Assembly: GCA_003990705.1 (NCBI GenBank)
Contig: AP018318.1
Span: forward strand, 558,001 to 622,000
Length of the DNA stretch: 64,000 nt
Source: Nostoc sp. HK-01
Lineage (GTDB): Bacteria > Cyanobacteriota > Cyanobacteriia > Cyanobacteriales > Nostocaceae
Direction of reading: 5' to 3'
Shown: piece by piece, positions 27,471 through 35,757 of the stretch
Position numbering within the stretch: the first letter of the stretch is position 1
Layout: the number at the start of each line of letters is the position of its first letter
Program-made: the position numbers and the translations under genes
Notes under the pieces: generated by a model
Seen by the model: the letters and a program-made list of their open reading frames with translations, nothing else
Told to the model about the DNA's origin: nothing
The model's database searches: none

Positions 27471-28328
27471 CTAGCTGTTAGCTTTTTTTAGAGAACGGCG
27501 ACGAGTTTTGAGTAAACCAATTGCACCTATACCAGCCAAGGCTAAGGTTGCAGAAGGTTCTGGAACACTAACACCTTTTGTTAATTCATGGGCATTTCTA
27601 GAACCAATATCTATGGCAAAAACGACATCATTATAATCTTTGTCGCCGCCTCCCCATAAGTCTTCATAACCCAAGACTAAGAAGTTCTTGTACACATAAG
27701 TCATTACGTGTTGTAAACCATCTGGATTGGTAGCTTCATTTAACCCAAATACACCTTTAACTGTTGTTCCTTGTTGGTTCTTTCCGTAGATACCTCCATT
27801 GATGTCATTAGAGTGCAATAAGAAATCAAGTGTAGTACCAGCTTGGAATTTACCTAAGCTCACCCAGTCACCAATTTTTAATGGGCTATCTTGTTGGGTT
27901 TTATTAGCTAAAGCATCGTTAGGATTTGCACAGAAATCTTTAAAATTTTGAAAAGCACTATCTTTGGTACTACAAGATGTATCGCCAAATATTTTTCCCG
28001 TGGTGACTGTATCACCATAAGTTGCTTTAAAATCTAAACGGTTGCGATAACCACCAGCAGTTTCACCAATAAAGAAAACTTTAGTATCGTGAGCATATTT
28101 CAGGGTTAGTTGAGATAAATCAACTTTCTGCGCTCCAATTGTCTCAGGAGATAAGTAACGAGATTCTTTGCCCACAAAATCTTTGAAGTCTTGGATATTA
28201 TCTTTAAAATCAGCTGGCGCTTCATTTCTGCTTTGAATGTTAACTGCGTTTGCTGGTGCAGCAGATACCCACAAGCCAGCTACTAAAGCTGTTGCAGTAA
28301 GTAAATTAGGAAACAATGAATTTTTCAT
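27471..28328 (-). CDS. Secreted PEP-CTERM protein with DUF4114 domain
   Basis: A 285-residue exported protein. It has an N-terminal signal peptide (residues 1-28, cut after 'APANA'), a body of about 200 residues, a DUF4114 domain near the C terminus ('LVLGYEDLWGGGDKDYNDVVFAIDIG', acidic, possibly Ca-binding), then a PEP-CTERM sorting signal: 'VPEPSATLALAGIGAIGLL' followed by basic 'KTRRRSLKK'. The family is processed and anchored or released by an exosortase-like system in the envelope. Specific role unknown. Monocistronic. Confidence 0.87.
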   Translation of the reverse strand: MKNSLFPNLLTATALVAGLWVSAAPANAVNIQSRNEAPADFKDNIQDFKDFVGKESRYLSPETIGAQKVDLSQLTLKYAHDTKVFFIGETAGGYRNRLDFKATYGDTVTTGKIFGDTSCSTKDSAFQNFKDFCANPNDALANKTQQDSPLKIGDWVSLGKFQAGTTLDFLLHSNDINGGIYGKNQQGTTVKGVFGLNEATNPDGLQHVMTYVYKNFLVLGYEDLWGGGDKDYNDVVFAIDIGSRNAHELTKGVSVPEPSATLALAGIGAIGLLKTRRRSLKKANS

Positions 28329-28673
28329 GGCGTTCTATCACTAATTGAATCATGAATCTATTAATAAGAGATTTGCCATGTGTTCGTCTAGTTAATATTG
28401 GTGAAATTATTCACTTTTTTATATTTAGAACTATGAATTATAAGTACTTATAAAACTTATGTATTTATACTAAACAGGCATCGATAAACTATCTTTTAAT
28501 CAGAACTTTTGATAGCTAATTTCTGGGAAAAATACTCAAGTAGAAATACACAAAAGAAAATATTTAGCAATCCTAAATCATTGGTGAAAAAATATATTAT
28601 TGACTTTATTTACCAGTAAATTCACAAATCAAATAGGAATGCTGTAGATATTGCGGATAACTCCCAAACATTT
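28329..28673. other. AT-rich spacer, no gene
   Basis: This holds the promoter region of the PEP-CTERM gene and the 3' flank of yidD. I see no ORF or convincing structure. Confidence 0.6.
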
Positions 28674-28973
28674 TTAGTGATTTTGCTTTTCTTGTTGAGT
28701 TTCATCCTCGGAATTTACCAGAGTATGACTACAACAATCTGCGTGCGTGACTGATGGTATTATGTCTGGTACTGGGTCATAACCACCAGGGTGAAATGGA
28801 TGACAACGCAAGATGCGCCAAATTGCCATCCAGCCACCGCGCACTACTCCAAACCTCTCTATTGCTTGGATGGCGTACATAGAACAAGTTGGCTGAAAGC
28901 GACAAGTTGGGGGAAACAACGGCGAGATAAACATTCTGTAACCCCGAATTAGCCAAATAAATAATAGTTTCAT
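28674..28973 (-). CDS. yidD: Membrane protein insertion efficiency factor YidD
   Basis: A 99-residue membrane-associated protein with the family signature '[62 protein letters not shown]'-type order: YR..ISP, C-R-F-P-T-C-S, then RC-P-H-GG-DPVP. It helps YidC-dependent insertion of membrane proteins. An amphipathic N-terminal helix anchors it. The phytol-kinase-like gene diverges 61 bp upstream. A second, divergent YidD-like protein occurs at 59197-59718. Confidence 0.93.
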   Translation of the reverse strand: MKLLFIWLIRGYRMFISPLFPPTCRFQPTCSMYAIQAIERFGVVRGGWMAIWRILRCHPFHPGGYDPVPDIIPSVTHADCCSHTLVNSEDETQQEKQNH

Positions 28974-29034
28974 TCCTGTTGCCCAAATCTTATAAATTAG
29001 AAATAAGGGTAAAAATGTCTAGCGTGTAACATTC

Positions 29035-29742
29035 TTGTTAATTCTGATTCCTGGTTTAACATCAATTCCACCTTTGTGGCTGCAAATTACCATAGTTGCA
29101 GTTTGGGTGTTGCTTATCCTCCTGCTTTCATGGGTGGTAAGTCGCTTTGCTACTGATGATTCAGAAATAGTCAGGAAAATAGTTCATATTGGTACTGGCA
29201 ATGTGATTCTGTTGGCTTGGTGGCTAGATATCCCGGCTGAAGTAGGTATTACAGCTTCGATTTTAGCGAGTATTGTGACTTTGTTATCTTATCGATTGCC
29301 GATTCTGCCGGGGATTAACAGCGTTGGTCGCCAAAGTTTAGGAACATTTTTTTATGCTGTGAGTTTTGGTATTTTAGTTGCCTGGTTTTGGCATTTGCAA
29401 CAACCACAATATGCGGCGATTGGAATTATGGTAATGACTTGGGGAGATGGTTTAGCAGCATTGGTAGGTCAACGCTTTGGTCAACATAAGTATAAAGTTT
29501 TTGGGGTAAATAAAAGCTGGGAAGGCTCTTTGACTATGACGTTAGCCAGCTATATGGTGAGTAGTTTGATTTTGCTGGGTGTACAAGGAAATATCTGGCA
29601 AATTTGGGTGGTGTCATTGGCTGTGGCGATCGCAGCTACTGGTTTAGAAGCTGTTTCCTTGTTAGGTATTGATAATTTAACCGTTCCTTTAGGTAGTGCC
29701 AGTTTAGCCTTTGTATTAATGCAACTATTGTCAGCTAACTAG
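29035..29742 (+). CDS. Phytol kinase-like membrane protein (CTP-dependent prenol kinase family)
   Basis: A 235-residue polytopic protein with about seven hydrophobic helices. It shows family marks of the dolichol/phytol kinase group: 'SEIVRKIVHIGTGNVIL' near the N terminus, 'MTWGDGLAALVGQRFG' (the D-G motif for nucleotide) and 'GVNKSWEGSLTMTLAS'. Plant VTE5 and cyanobacterial homologues phosphorylate phytol released from chlorophyll for tocopherol synthesis. The start is uncertain: a stop lies 15 bp upstream and the first usable codon is TTG 29035. Confidence 0.82.
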   Translation: MLILIPGLTSIPPLWLQITIVAVWVLLILLLSWVVSRFATDDSEIVRKIVHIGTGNVILLAWWLDIPAEVGITASILASIVTLLSYRLPILPGINSVGRQSLGTFFYAVSFGILVAWFWHLQQPQYAAIGIMVMTWGDGLAALVGQRFGQHKYKVFGVNKSWEGSLTMTLASYMVSSLILLGVQGNIWQIWVVSLAVAIAATGLEAVSLLGIDNLTVPLGSASLAFVLMQLLSAN

Positions 29743-29996
29743 GTTGAGATAGGATGTCTGATCGACAATCCAGAATAATGAATTAATTGAATGGGAATAA
29801 GCCAAAAAACTGTACTTATTCACTAAAATTTACTATTTTTACTCGCAGAATACCAGGATATCCTAAACACATAAAAGATTTTTTTATATCTACTGTGAGT
29901 AGTAAAACTATTGTTTTGATTTCTATCTATAGATTTATGATTTCCTGACAAACAGTGCTTATAGTTGGTTACTTAGGTGGTCAACCCACCAACTGT

Positions 29997-30016
29997 AAGT
30001 GAGGCTAACAATCATG
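29997..30016 (+). promoter_or_regulatory. Translation-start region shared with the GG-leader peptide gene
   Basis: AAGTGAGGC, then 8 bases, then ATG. The same 20 positions before and including the ATG at 35292 match at 17 of 20 with identical spacing. Both are preceded by CAACT and by a small inverted repeat (here AGTTGGT/ACCAACT, 29963-29994). Confidence 0.6.
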
Positions 30017-30127
30017 TTACATCCAATATTTTTATCAGAGTTGTTGAGCGATTTATGCGATCAACGACTAGAGTTAATTTTTACTGGCGCAGAGTTGGCG
30101 ATCATCTGCGATTTTTATGCTGAATAA
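30014..30127 (+). CDS. Possible divergent secreted-peptide precursor (37 residues)
   Basis: A small ORF starting at an ATG with GAGG nine bases upstream. The region before the start is nearly the same as that of the double-glycine precursor at 35292. The peptide contains 'LSELLSDLCDQRLELIFTGA', which resembles a C39-transporter leader ending in Gly-Ala instead of Gly-Gly, and leaves an 11-residue tail 'ELAIICDFYAE'. It may be a second substrate of the downstream transporter, a decayed one, or chance. It is too short for compositional proof. Confidence 0.4.
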   Translation: MLHPIFLSELLSDLCDQRLELIFTGAELAIICDFYAE

Positions 30128-30254
30128 TTATCACGGTATTGCAAAAGCCAAATTGCTGAAATTTTGGGGTTTTGTAGAATCAAGGGATGAAATTTGTTTT
30201 GCAGTTTAACATCTGAACTCATCTCGCATTGATACAATACCAATTTTTGATATT

Positions 30255-30367
30255 AGGATTTACGCAGTGAAACGAAAAATCAAAGGTTTAAGGAAGCGTG
30301 TAGGGGTATAGATGTTCACAACCCTGACACCCAACCTCAACAGCTAATCTTTGTGCGTAAGTCCTGG
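30255..30367. repeat. MITE-like dispersed repeat, copy B
   Basis: It starts 'aggatttacgca' and ends 'tgcgtaagtcct', giving 11-12 bp inverted ends with one mismatch. The interior aligns with 9854-9955. No ORF; it could be mobilised in trans by a transposase that is not in this window. Confidence 0.75.
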
Positions 30368-30959
30368 ATACCACACAGCCATCTGTGCGATCGCTGTCAT
30401 TATGAGCAGTTTGTTAGTGCCAAAGATAAATAGCTTTTTTCTAGCTTGAAAATCAATTAAGGCAATGATTTTGCCTTAATTAAGAAGAGGGGAGAGGAGA
30501 TAATTATCACTCGCTCAACGTAAGTGAGGTCTTTGAGGGAGTCTGAGTCTTCTCCTCTGTTTTCTCTCCGCGTTGCCCACGTTAGAGATGTGAGAAAAGT
30601 TATTGCTGTGCTTGTTTGGCACACACTTTTCTCTTCCCCCATAACTGATTATAAAGGATTATTTGTGATGATGTTATCTGCTTTTGATCAAGGGAATTTA
30701 TGCAAAACTTGCTTTGAGCGATCGCATTCTAGATAAAAGCTGAAATTTTCTGAGTTTTTCGCTATGGTGTCAGTGCAGAATTGTCTAATTATTCCTTTTG
30801 ATTTATTACCAAATAAATAGGAACTCCCTCATTCTTGAGATACACAAAGACAGAATTAACTGTCAATAACAGAGGATAAACGCAAAAAAAATAAAGATTT
30901 TGAAGTTACTGCATCAAGCTTCAGCTTATAGATCAATTTCAAAAATAAGGTGCAATACA

Positions 30960-32780
30960 GTGAATTTCTTACGCGCTCAGGAAAACTATGCTGACAATAG
31001 TTTTAATGACCTGAATCCAGAACAACTCCCTGTATTTGATGTGAATGAATTTCTCCCCAGTATTGGTAAATGGGTAAACATTACTGGGGGCATAATGATC
31101 ACTATTTTGGTGCTGGGAGTGATTTTATCTTCGATACTCAAGTACAATGTCACAGTGAAAGTTCCGGCAACAATTAGACCTTTAGGAGAACTAAAAGTTG
31201 TTGAGTCTGCTATTACTGGAACTGTGCAGAAAATTGAGGCGAAAGATAGTCAGATTGTTAAACAAGGACAAGCGATCGCCTACATTGATGATTCGCGGCT
31301 GCAAAATCAAAAAAGTCAACTACAAACCAGCATTCAAAAGAGTAAATTACAACTAGGTCAAATTGAGGCTCAACTGAGTGAAATTAACATTCAACTTGCG
31401 GCTCAAACTGAACTAATGAACCGGACGATTCTCGCGGCGCAAGCAGAGTTAAATGGTACTGAACGCAACTATCAAGATCAACGTATTAAAGCTTTTGCGG
31501 AAATGACGCAAGCACAAACAGCTTTTACTTTAGCGAAATTACAAAAAGACCGATTACGGCGAGAAAAACTCTTAACTACCACTGTGCAAGAAACAGAAGC
31601 CGCTTTGGCGTTAGCGAGAGTGCAACGCGATCGCTTACAGGGGGAAAAATTATTGCAATCAACTGTACAAGCAGCTGAAATAGCCTTGCATATAGCTCAA
31701 AAGCAAAAAGATAGATTGCAGCGTGATCAATTGTTAAAGATTACTGTGCAAGAAGCAGAAGCCGCTTTGCAAATGGCTAAGTTACAACGCGATCGCTTGC
31801 AGTCGATAGTAGCACTAGGAGCCGTACCACTCAATTTATTTGAGGAAAAAGCGCAAGCAGTCAAAGAAGCGGAAGCTAAGTTAGTACAAACCAAAGCCAA
31901 CACTAAAAATCTTCTAGAAGAAAAAGAACAAGGGGTGATTTCAGCGCAAGCAAAACTCGCCCAAGCTCAAGAAAATGCCAAAAATAGCTTAGAAGAAAAA
32001 GTACAAGCAGTCAAAGCGGCGGAAACTAAGTTAGAACAAGCCAAAGCTGATGCAAAAAATAGCTTAGAAGAAAAAGACCAAGCTCTGACAATTGCTGAAA
32101 CCAACTTAATTAAAGTGAAAACTGCATTGAACCCCAGTGATTCGCCTGTAGCGGTAGCATCTGCACGTATTCAGCAAGAACAGGCCAAGAAAGAAGCAGA
32201 TTTAGCAGCTTTGAAAAAGGAAAGAGAAACCTTACTTCAGCAGCGCACAGAATTCCAAAAACAACTAGATACCACCCAAAAACAACTCCAACAAACCGAC
32301 AATGAATTAAGTAAGACTGTAATTCGCGCCCCAAGCGACGGTATTTTATTGCAGTTTAAATTACGCAACCCTGGACAAATTGTACAACCTAGTGAAGCGA
32401 TCGCTCAGATTGCGCCTCTTGATGCAGCAATGCAAATCAAAGCAAGAGTACCCGCGCAGGATATCGACAAGGTAAAAGCAAATCAACAAGTTCAAATGCA
32501 GGTTTCGGCTTGTCCTTATCCAGATTACGGCACACTCAAGGGTACTGTAACCACAATCGCACCAGATGCTTTAGCAGTGGAAAAAAACAGTGCATTGCCT
32601 ACTGTAGAGCCAACGCCAGCTTATGAAGTAACAGTTGTACCGCAAACTGCATCTGTTGGTAGAGGCGATCGCCAGTGTCATCTCAAACCAGGAATGGAGG
32701 GACGCGCTGATATCATTTCTCGCCAAGAAACAATCATGCAATTCATTCTGCGAAAAGCCAGATTAGTTGCAGATATCTAG
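30960..32780 (+). CDS. HlyD-family membrane fusion protein of a peptide export system
   Basis: About 606 residues from the GTG at 30960, which has AAGGTG upstream (a TTG at 30900 would add 20). Order: short cytosolic N terminus, one membrane helix ('IMITILVLGVILSSIL'), a biotinyl/lipoyl half-motif ('GTVQKIEAKDSQIVKQGQAIAYID'), a very long coiled-coil hairpin, the second lipoyl half ('VIRAPSDGILLQFKLRNPGQIVQPSEAIAQI') and a beta-barrel. The coiled coil has two tandem repeat families, 27-residue and 25-residue. It should bridge the following C39 ABC transporter to an outer-membrane TolC-like channel. It ends 53 bp before the transporter gene, so the two are likely one operon. Confidence 0.9.
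   Translation: MNFLRAQENYADNSFNDLNPEQLPVFDVNEFLPSIGKWVNITGGIMITILVLGVILSSILKYNVTVKVPATIRPLGELKVVESAITGTVQKIEAKDSQIVKQGQAIAYIDDSRLQNQKSQLQTSIQKSKLQLGQIEAQLSEINIQLAAQTELMNRTILAAQAELNGTERNYQDQRIKAFAEMTQAQTAFTLAKLQKDRLRREKLLTTTVQETEAALALARVQRDRLQGEKLLQSTVQAAEIALHIAQKQKDRLQRDQLLKITVQEAEAALQMAKLQRDRLQSIVALGAVPLNLFEEKAQAVKEAEAKLVQTKANTKNLLEEKEQGVISAQAKLAQAQENAKNSLEEKVQAVKAAETKLEQAKADAKNSLEEKDQALTIAETNLIKVKTALNPSDSPVAVASARIQQEQAKKEADLAALKKERETLLQQRTEFQKQLDTTQKQLQQTDNELSKTVIRAPSDGILLQFKLRNPGQIVQPSEAIAQIAPLDAAMQIKARVPAQDIDKVKANQQVQMQVSACPYPDYGTLKGTVTTIAPDALAVEKNSALPTVEPTPAYEVTVVPQTASVGRGDRQCHLKPGMEGRADIISRQETIMQFILRKARLVADI
31524..31805 (+). repeat. 27-codon tandem repeat inside the HlyD gene
   Basis: Three full copies and a partial fourth of a 27-residue unit with the core 'A.(L/V/K)Q(K/R)DRL...(K/Q)LL..TVQ..E.A'. 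They extend the coiled-coil arm. Confidence 0.85.
31842..32129 (+). repeat. 25-codon tandem repeat inside the HlyD gene
   Basis: Three full copies and a partial fourth of a 25-residue unit beginning EEK(A/E/V/D)Q and ending K-N-(L/S)-L, distinct from the 27-residue family just before it. They would form the returning strand of the coiled-coil hairpin. Confidence 0.85.
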
Positions 32781-32833
32781 CACAATTCAGAATCAAAAAA
32801 TCTATCTTTCTGCATTACGAATTACGAATTATC

Positions 32834-35008
32834 ATGTTTGGTCTATTCAAATTTAAACACCAAAAAAAATATCAGTGTGTTTTACAGTCAAGTGAAGAGG
32901 ACTGTGGAGCCGCTTGTCTAGTTTCGATTTGCAAACATTACGGACGCTTCTTAAGCATGAGTAAAAGCCGAGAAGCAGTCGGAACAGGACATTTAGGCAC
33001 AACTTTATTAGGACTCAAACGCGGCTGTGAGACATTGGGATTTAATGCAAGAGCCGTGAAAGCTGCACCGGCGATCGTAGACAGAATTACAGAAATTAAT
33101 CTACCAGCGATTATTCATTGGCGCGGCTATCACTGGGTTGTGCTGTACGGTAAGCGAGGAAAAAAGTATGTGATTGGTGATCCGGCGATCGGCTTACGCT
33201 ACATTACCCGCGAAGAATTAACTACTGGTTGGAATGGAGTTATGCTCTTATTAGAGCCAGACCCCACGCGTTTTTTTGTGCAGTTTCAGGAAGAAACAAA
33301 GCAGGGTTTAGGAAAATTTTTTCAGCGTGTATTACCTTATCGAAATTTACTTGGTCAGGTATTGCTAATTAATATTGCTTTAGGTGTACTGGCGCTAGGT
33401 AGTCCTGTTTTGCTGCAACTACTAACAGATGATGTTTTAGTACGGGGAGATACTCAATTACTAATTGTTGTGATTTCAGCCGTTGTCATCAGTAGCTTAT
33501 TTAGTAGTAGTTTGCAAGTCGTACAATCCATGATGATTGCTCATTTTGGTCAACGGCTGCAATTAGGACTGGTAATGGAGTTTGCGCGGAAAATTCTTCA
33601 GTTACCTTTGAGTTATTATGAATCGCGCCGCAGTGGGGAAATTTCTAGCCGACTGCGGGATATTGATGAAATCAATCAGTTAGTATCACAAATAGTCATT
33701 CTGTTACCCAGCCAGTTTTTTATTGCGGTAATTTCTTTCAGCATTATGCTGTTTTATAGCTGGGAGTTAACAATTGCAGTTATCTTAGTTGCTTTATTAA
33801 TTACAGTATCTACTTTACCTTTTTTACCCATTCTCCAACAAAAAACGCGCAGTTTGTTAGTTTTAGGTGCAGAAAATCAAGGTGTGCTGGTAGAAACATT
33901 TAAAGGCGCACAGGTAATTAAAACGACTAATGCTGCTCCGCAATTTTGGGATGAATTTCAAAGCCGCTTTGGTCGTTTGGCACATTTAACTTTCAGCACA
34001 ATTCAAATTGGGATTATTAACGGTACTGTTGCGAGATTAATTTCTACTATTGGTGGAGTAGTTTTATTAGGATTAGGCAGTCTTTTAGTGATTCAAGGAA
34101 AATTAAGTATTGGTCAAATCTTGGCTTTTAATGCTTTACAAGTTAATATCTTTAATTTAATTAACTCTTTAGTTGGGTTTGGAGATGAATATTTTCGATC
34201 GCAAACGGCTGTCTCTCGGCTTTTAGAAGTTATTGAAGCGACACCAGAAGTAATTGGTGGAAGCCAAAAACCAACTGTGCAAATACCTGCTGATGCAGAT
34301 ATTCGGTTTTCCCAAGTGACCTTTCATCATGCTGGGAGAGTTGATTTGTTAGAAGAATTTTCTCTGAAACTTCCTGGGGGAAATGCGATCGCTTTGATTG
34401 GAAAATCAGGATGTGGGAAAAGTTCTTTAGCAAAACTGATTGCGGGTTTGTATCAGTTGAATTCTGGGAATATCCGCATTGGTTTTTATAATATTCAGGA
34501 TATCGCCCTTGACTGTTTACGCCAACAAGTAGTTTATGTACCGCAAGAACCGCATTTTTGGAGTCGCTCGATTTTAGATAACTTTCGCTTAGGTAGTCCT
34601 CATATTGCTTTTGAGGAAATTGTCAAAGCTTGTGAAATTGCGGATGCAGATAATTTTATTAGTCAACTACCAAATAATTATCAAACTGTTTTAGGAGAGT
34701 TTGGTGCTAATCTCTCTGGTGGACAACGACAACGATTAGCGATCGCTAGAGGAATTCTCACTAATCCACCTATATTGATTTTAGATGAAGCAACAGCCGG
34801 ACTCGACCCTGTGAGCGAAGCACAAGTCTTAGATCGGTTGTTAGCATACCGCAAAGGTAAAACTACAATTTTGATTACTCATCGTCCTAGTGTAGTGCAT
34901 CGTGCTGATTGGATTGTCATGCTAGATCAAGGTCAAGTGCAATTACAAGGTACATTAGAAACATTTCTCTCTCAACAAGGAGAACATTTAAAGTTTTTAT
35001 CTTTTTAA
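32834..35008 (+). CDS. Peptidase-containing ABC transporter (C39, bacteriocin type)
   Basis: A 724-residue PCAT. Residues 1-130 form a C39 papain-like peptidase with Cys24 ('SEEDCGAACL'), His100 ('GYHWVVLY') and Asp116 ('IGDPAIG'), which cuts leaders after double glycine. Then come an ABC exporter membrane domain (about 165-450, six helices) and a nucleotide-binding domain with Walker A 'GKSGCGKSSL', signature 'LSGGQRQR', Walker B 'ILILDEAT' and H-loop 'ITHRPS'. All catalytic residues are present. It follows the HlyD partner and precedes a peptide with a GG leader, its evident substrate. Confidence 0.95.
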   Translation: MFGLFKFKHQKKYQCVLQSSEEDCGAACLVSICKHYGRFLSMSKSREAVGTGHLGTTLLGLKRGCETLGFNARAVKAAPAIVDRITEINLPAIIHWRGYHWVVLYGKRGKKYVIGDPAIGLRYITREELTTGWNGVMLLLEPDPTRFFVQFQEETKQGLGKFFQRVLPYRNLLGQVLLINIALGVLALGSPVLLQLLTDDVLVRGDTQLLIVVISAVVISSLFSSSLQVVQSMMIAHFGQRLQLGLVMEFARKILQLPLSYYESRRSGEISSRLRDIDEINQLVSQIVILLPSQFFIAVISFSIMLFYSWELTIAVILVALLITVSTLPFLPILQQKTRSLLVLGAENQGVLVETFKGAQVIKTTNAAPQFWDEFQSRFGRLAHLTFSTIQIGIINGTVARLISTIGGVVLLGLGSLLVIQGKLSIGQILAFNALQVNIFNLINSLVGFGDEYFRSQTAVSRLLEVIEATPEVIGGSQKPTVQIPADADIRFSQVTFHHAGRVDLLEEFSLKLPGGNAIALIGKSGCGKSSLAKLIAGLYQLNSGNIRIGFYNIQDIALDCLRQQVVYVPQEPHFWSRSILDNFRLGSPHIAFEEIVKACEIADADNFISQLPNNYQTVLGEFGANLSGGQRQRLAIARGILTNPPILILDEATAGLDPVSEAQVLDRLLAYRKGKTTILITHRPSVVHRADWIVMLDQGQVQLQGTLETFLSQQGEHLKFLSF

Positions 35009-35274
35009 ACGGTCGTAAATTTGGAAATTAGTCCTTTATATTGCTCATATTTCTGATTTTTTAAGTGTCCAGAAATATTTGTATTTACTCATATTTCATA
35101 AATATCGATATTACTATTTATGAATTTTAAAATCAAAAGGTAATTTTAAAATTGTTTTAATTAAGTTAGTCCAAAAGAATGAGCTTTTGTTAAATAAACT
35201 ATAACCAGAGAATAATTTATTAAAAGACATAATAGCTAATAATAAAGGCGTAGGTTTTACAAAACCTATCAACT

Positions 35275-35294
35275 AAGTGAGGCAAAGAATTATG
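35275..35294 (+). promoter_or_regulatory. Start region of the GG-leader peptide gene
   Basis: AAGTGAGGC sits nine bases before ATG 35292, preceded by a short hairpin TAGGTTT/AAACCTA (35251-35268). It is nearly identical to the start region at 29997-30016. Confidence 0.6.
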
Positions 35295-35537
35295 TCAAAT
35301 AAATTAATCACATCTACTTTACTTGTTGACTTATCAACAGAAGAACAGCAGCTGTTATCTGGTGGACAAACTGGTGGACAACCAAGAGGTGGTAGTCAAT
35401 CTCCTTATGGTGGACAATTCCCATCTAACGGACAACCATCATATCCATCACAGGGGGATGAATCCCGCCGTTATCCCACATATATCTGTCGTCCAGTTTA
35501 CGATGATGACAGTAGTACCTCCGGCGGCGGACAGTAA
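35292..35537 (+). CDS. Double-glycine-leader peptide precursor (bacteriocin-like)
   Basis: An 81-residue precursor. Residues 1-25 form a leader with 'VDLSTEEQQLLSGG', the L-S-x-E-E-x-x-x-L-x-G-G pattern cut by C39 peptidases. The predicted 56-residue core is rich in Gly, Gln, Ser, Pro and Tyr, has one Cys ('YICRPVY') and ends 'DDDSSTSGGGQ'. With a single Cys it cannot form an intramolecular disulfide or lanthionine ring network. It resembles the short GG-leader peptides next to HlyD/C39 transporters in cyanobacteria. Activity (bacteriocin, signal or matrix component) is unknown. ATG 35292 is preferred over an in-frame start at 35277. A terminator hairpin follows. Confidence 0.78.
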   Translation: MSNKLITSTLLVDLSTEEQQLLSGGQTGGQPRGGSQSPYGGQFPSNGQPSYPSQGDESRRYPTYICRPVYDDDSSTSGGGQ

Positions 35538-35599
35538 ATAATCAGTAGTTTCAGCTTAAACACTGGGTAATTACCCAAAATTGCTGATGTTTGTACCTA

Positions 35600-35624
35600 G
35601 CTCAGTGTTGTCTAGACACTGGGC
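35600..35624 (+). terminator. Terminator after the GG-leader peptide gene
   Basis: GCTCAGTGT and ACACTGGGC form a 9-bp stem (one G-T pair) around TGTCTAG, followed by a T-rich run. It separates the export cassette from the kinase gene. Confidence 0.7.
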
Positions 35625-35757
35625 TTATTGCATTTTAAGCAAAATGGCTTGATTTTAGGCAGCTTTTCTTTAGCTAAATCAGAAAAACTATTACAGCACT
35701 CTTGTCACTTTTAAAAGCGTGCAAATTATACTGGTTAGGCTAGTAAAAATAGCTCTA

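Larger units (their letters stand above)
29743..30959. other. Long spacer before the export cassette
   Basis: A 1.2-kb spacer. It holds a 37-codon ORF (30014-30127), a MITE-like repeat (30255-30367), and a GA/CT-rich inverted stretch around 30484-30580. Two small overlapping frames through the last part (30457-30642 minus, 30524-30736 plus) show no codon or protein features and are not called. The promoter of the HlyD gene probably lies in the final 200 bp. Confidence 0.6.

Noticed and set aside
30457-30736. Overlapping small ORFs in the spacer before HlyD, including a 22-codon frame from 30668 with an AAAGGA upstream
   Set aside because: The frames pass through a GA/CT-rich inverted stretch and a HIP1 site, and show no leader or family motif.
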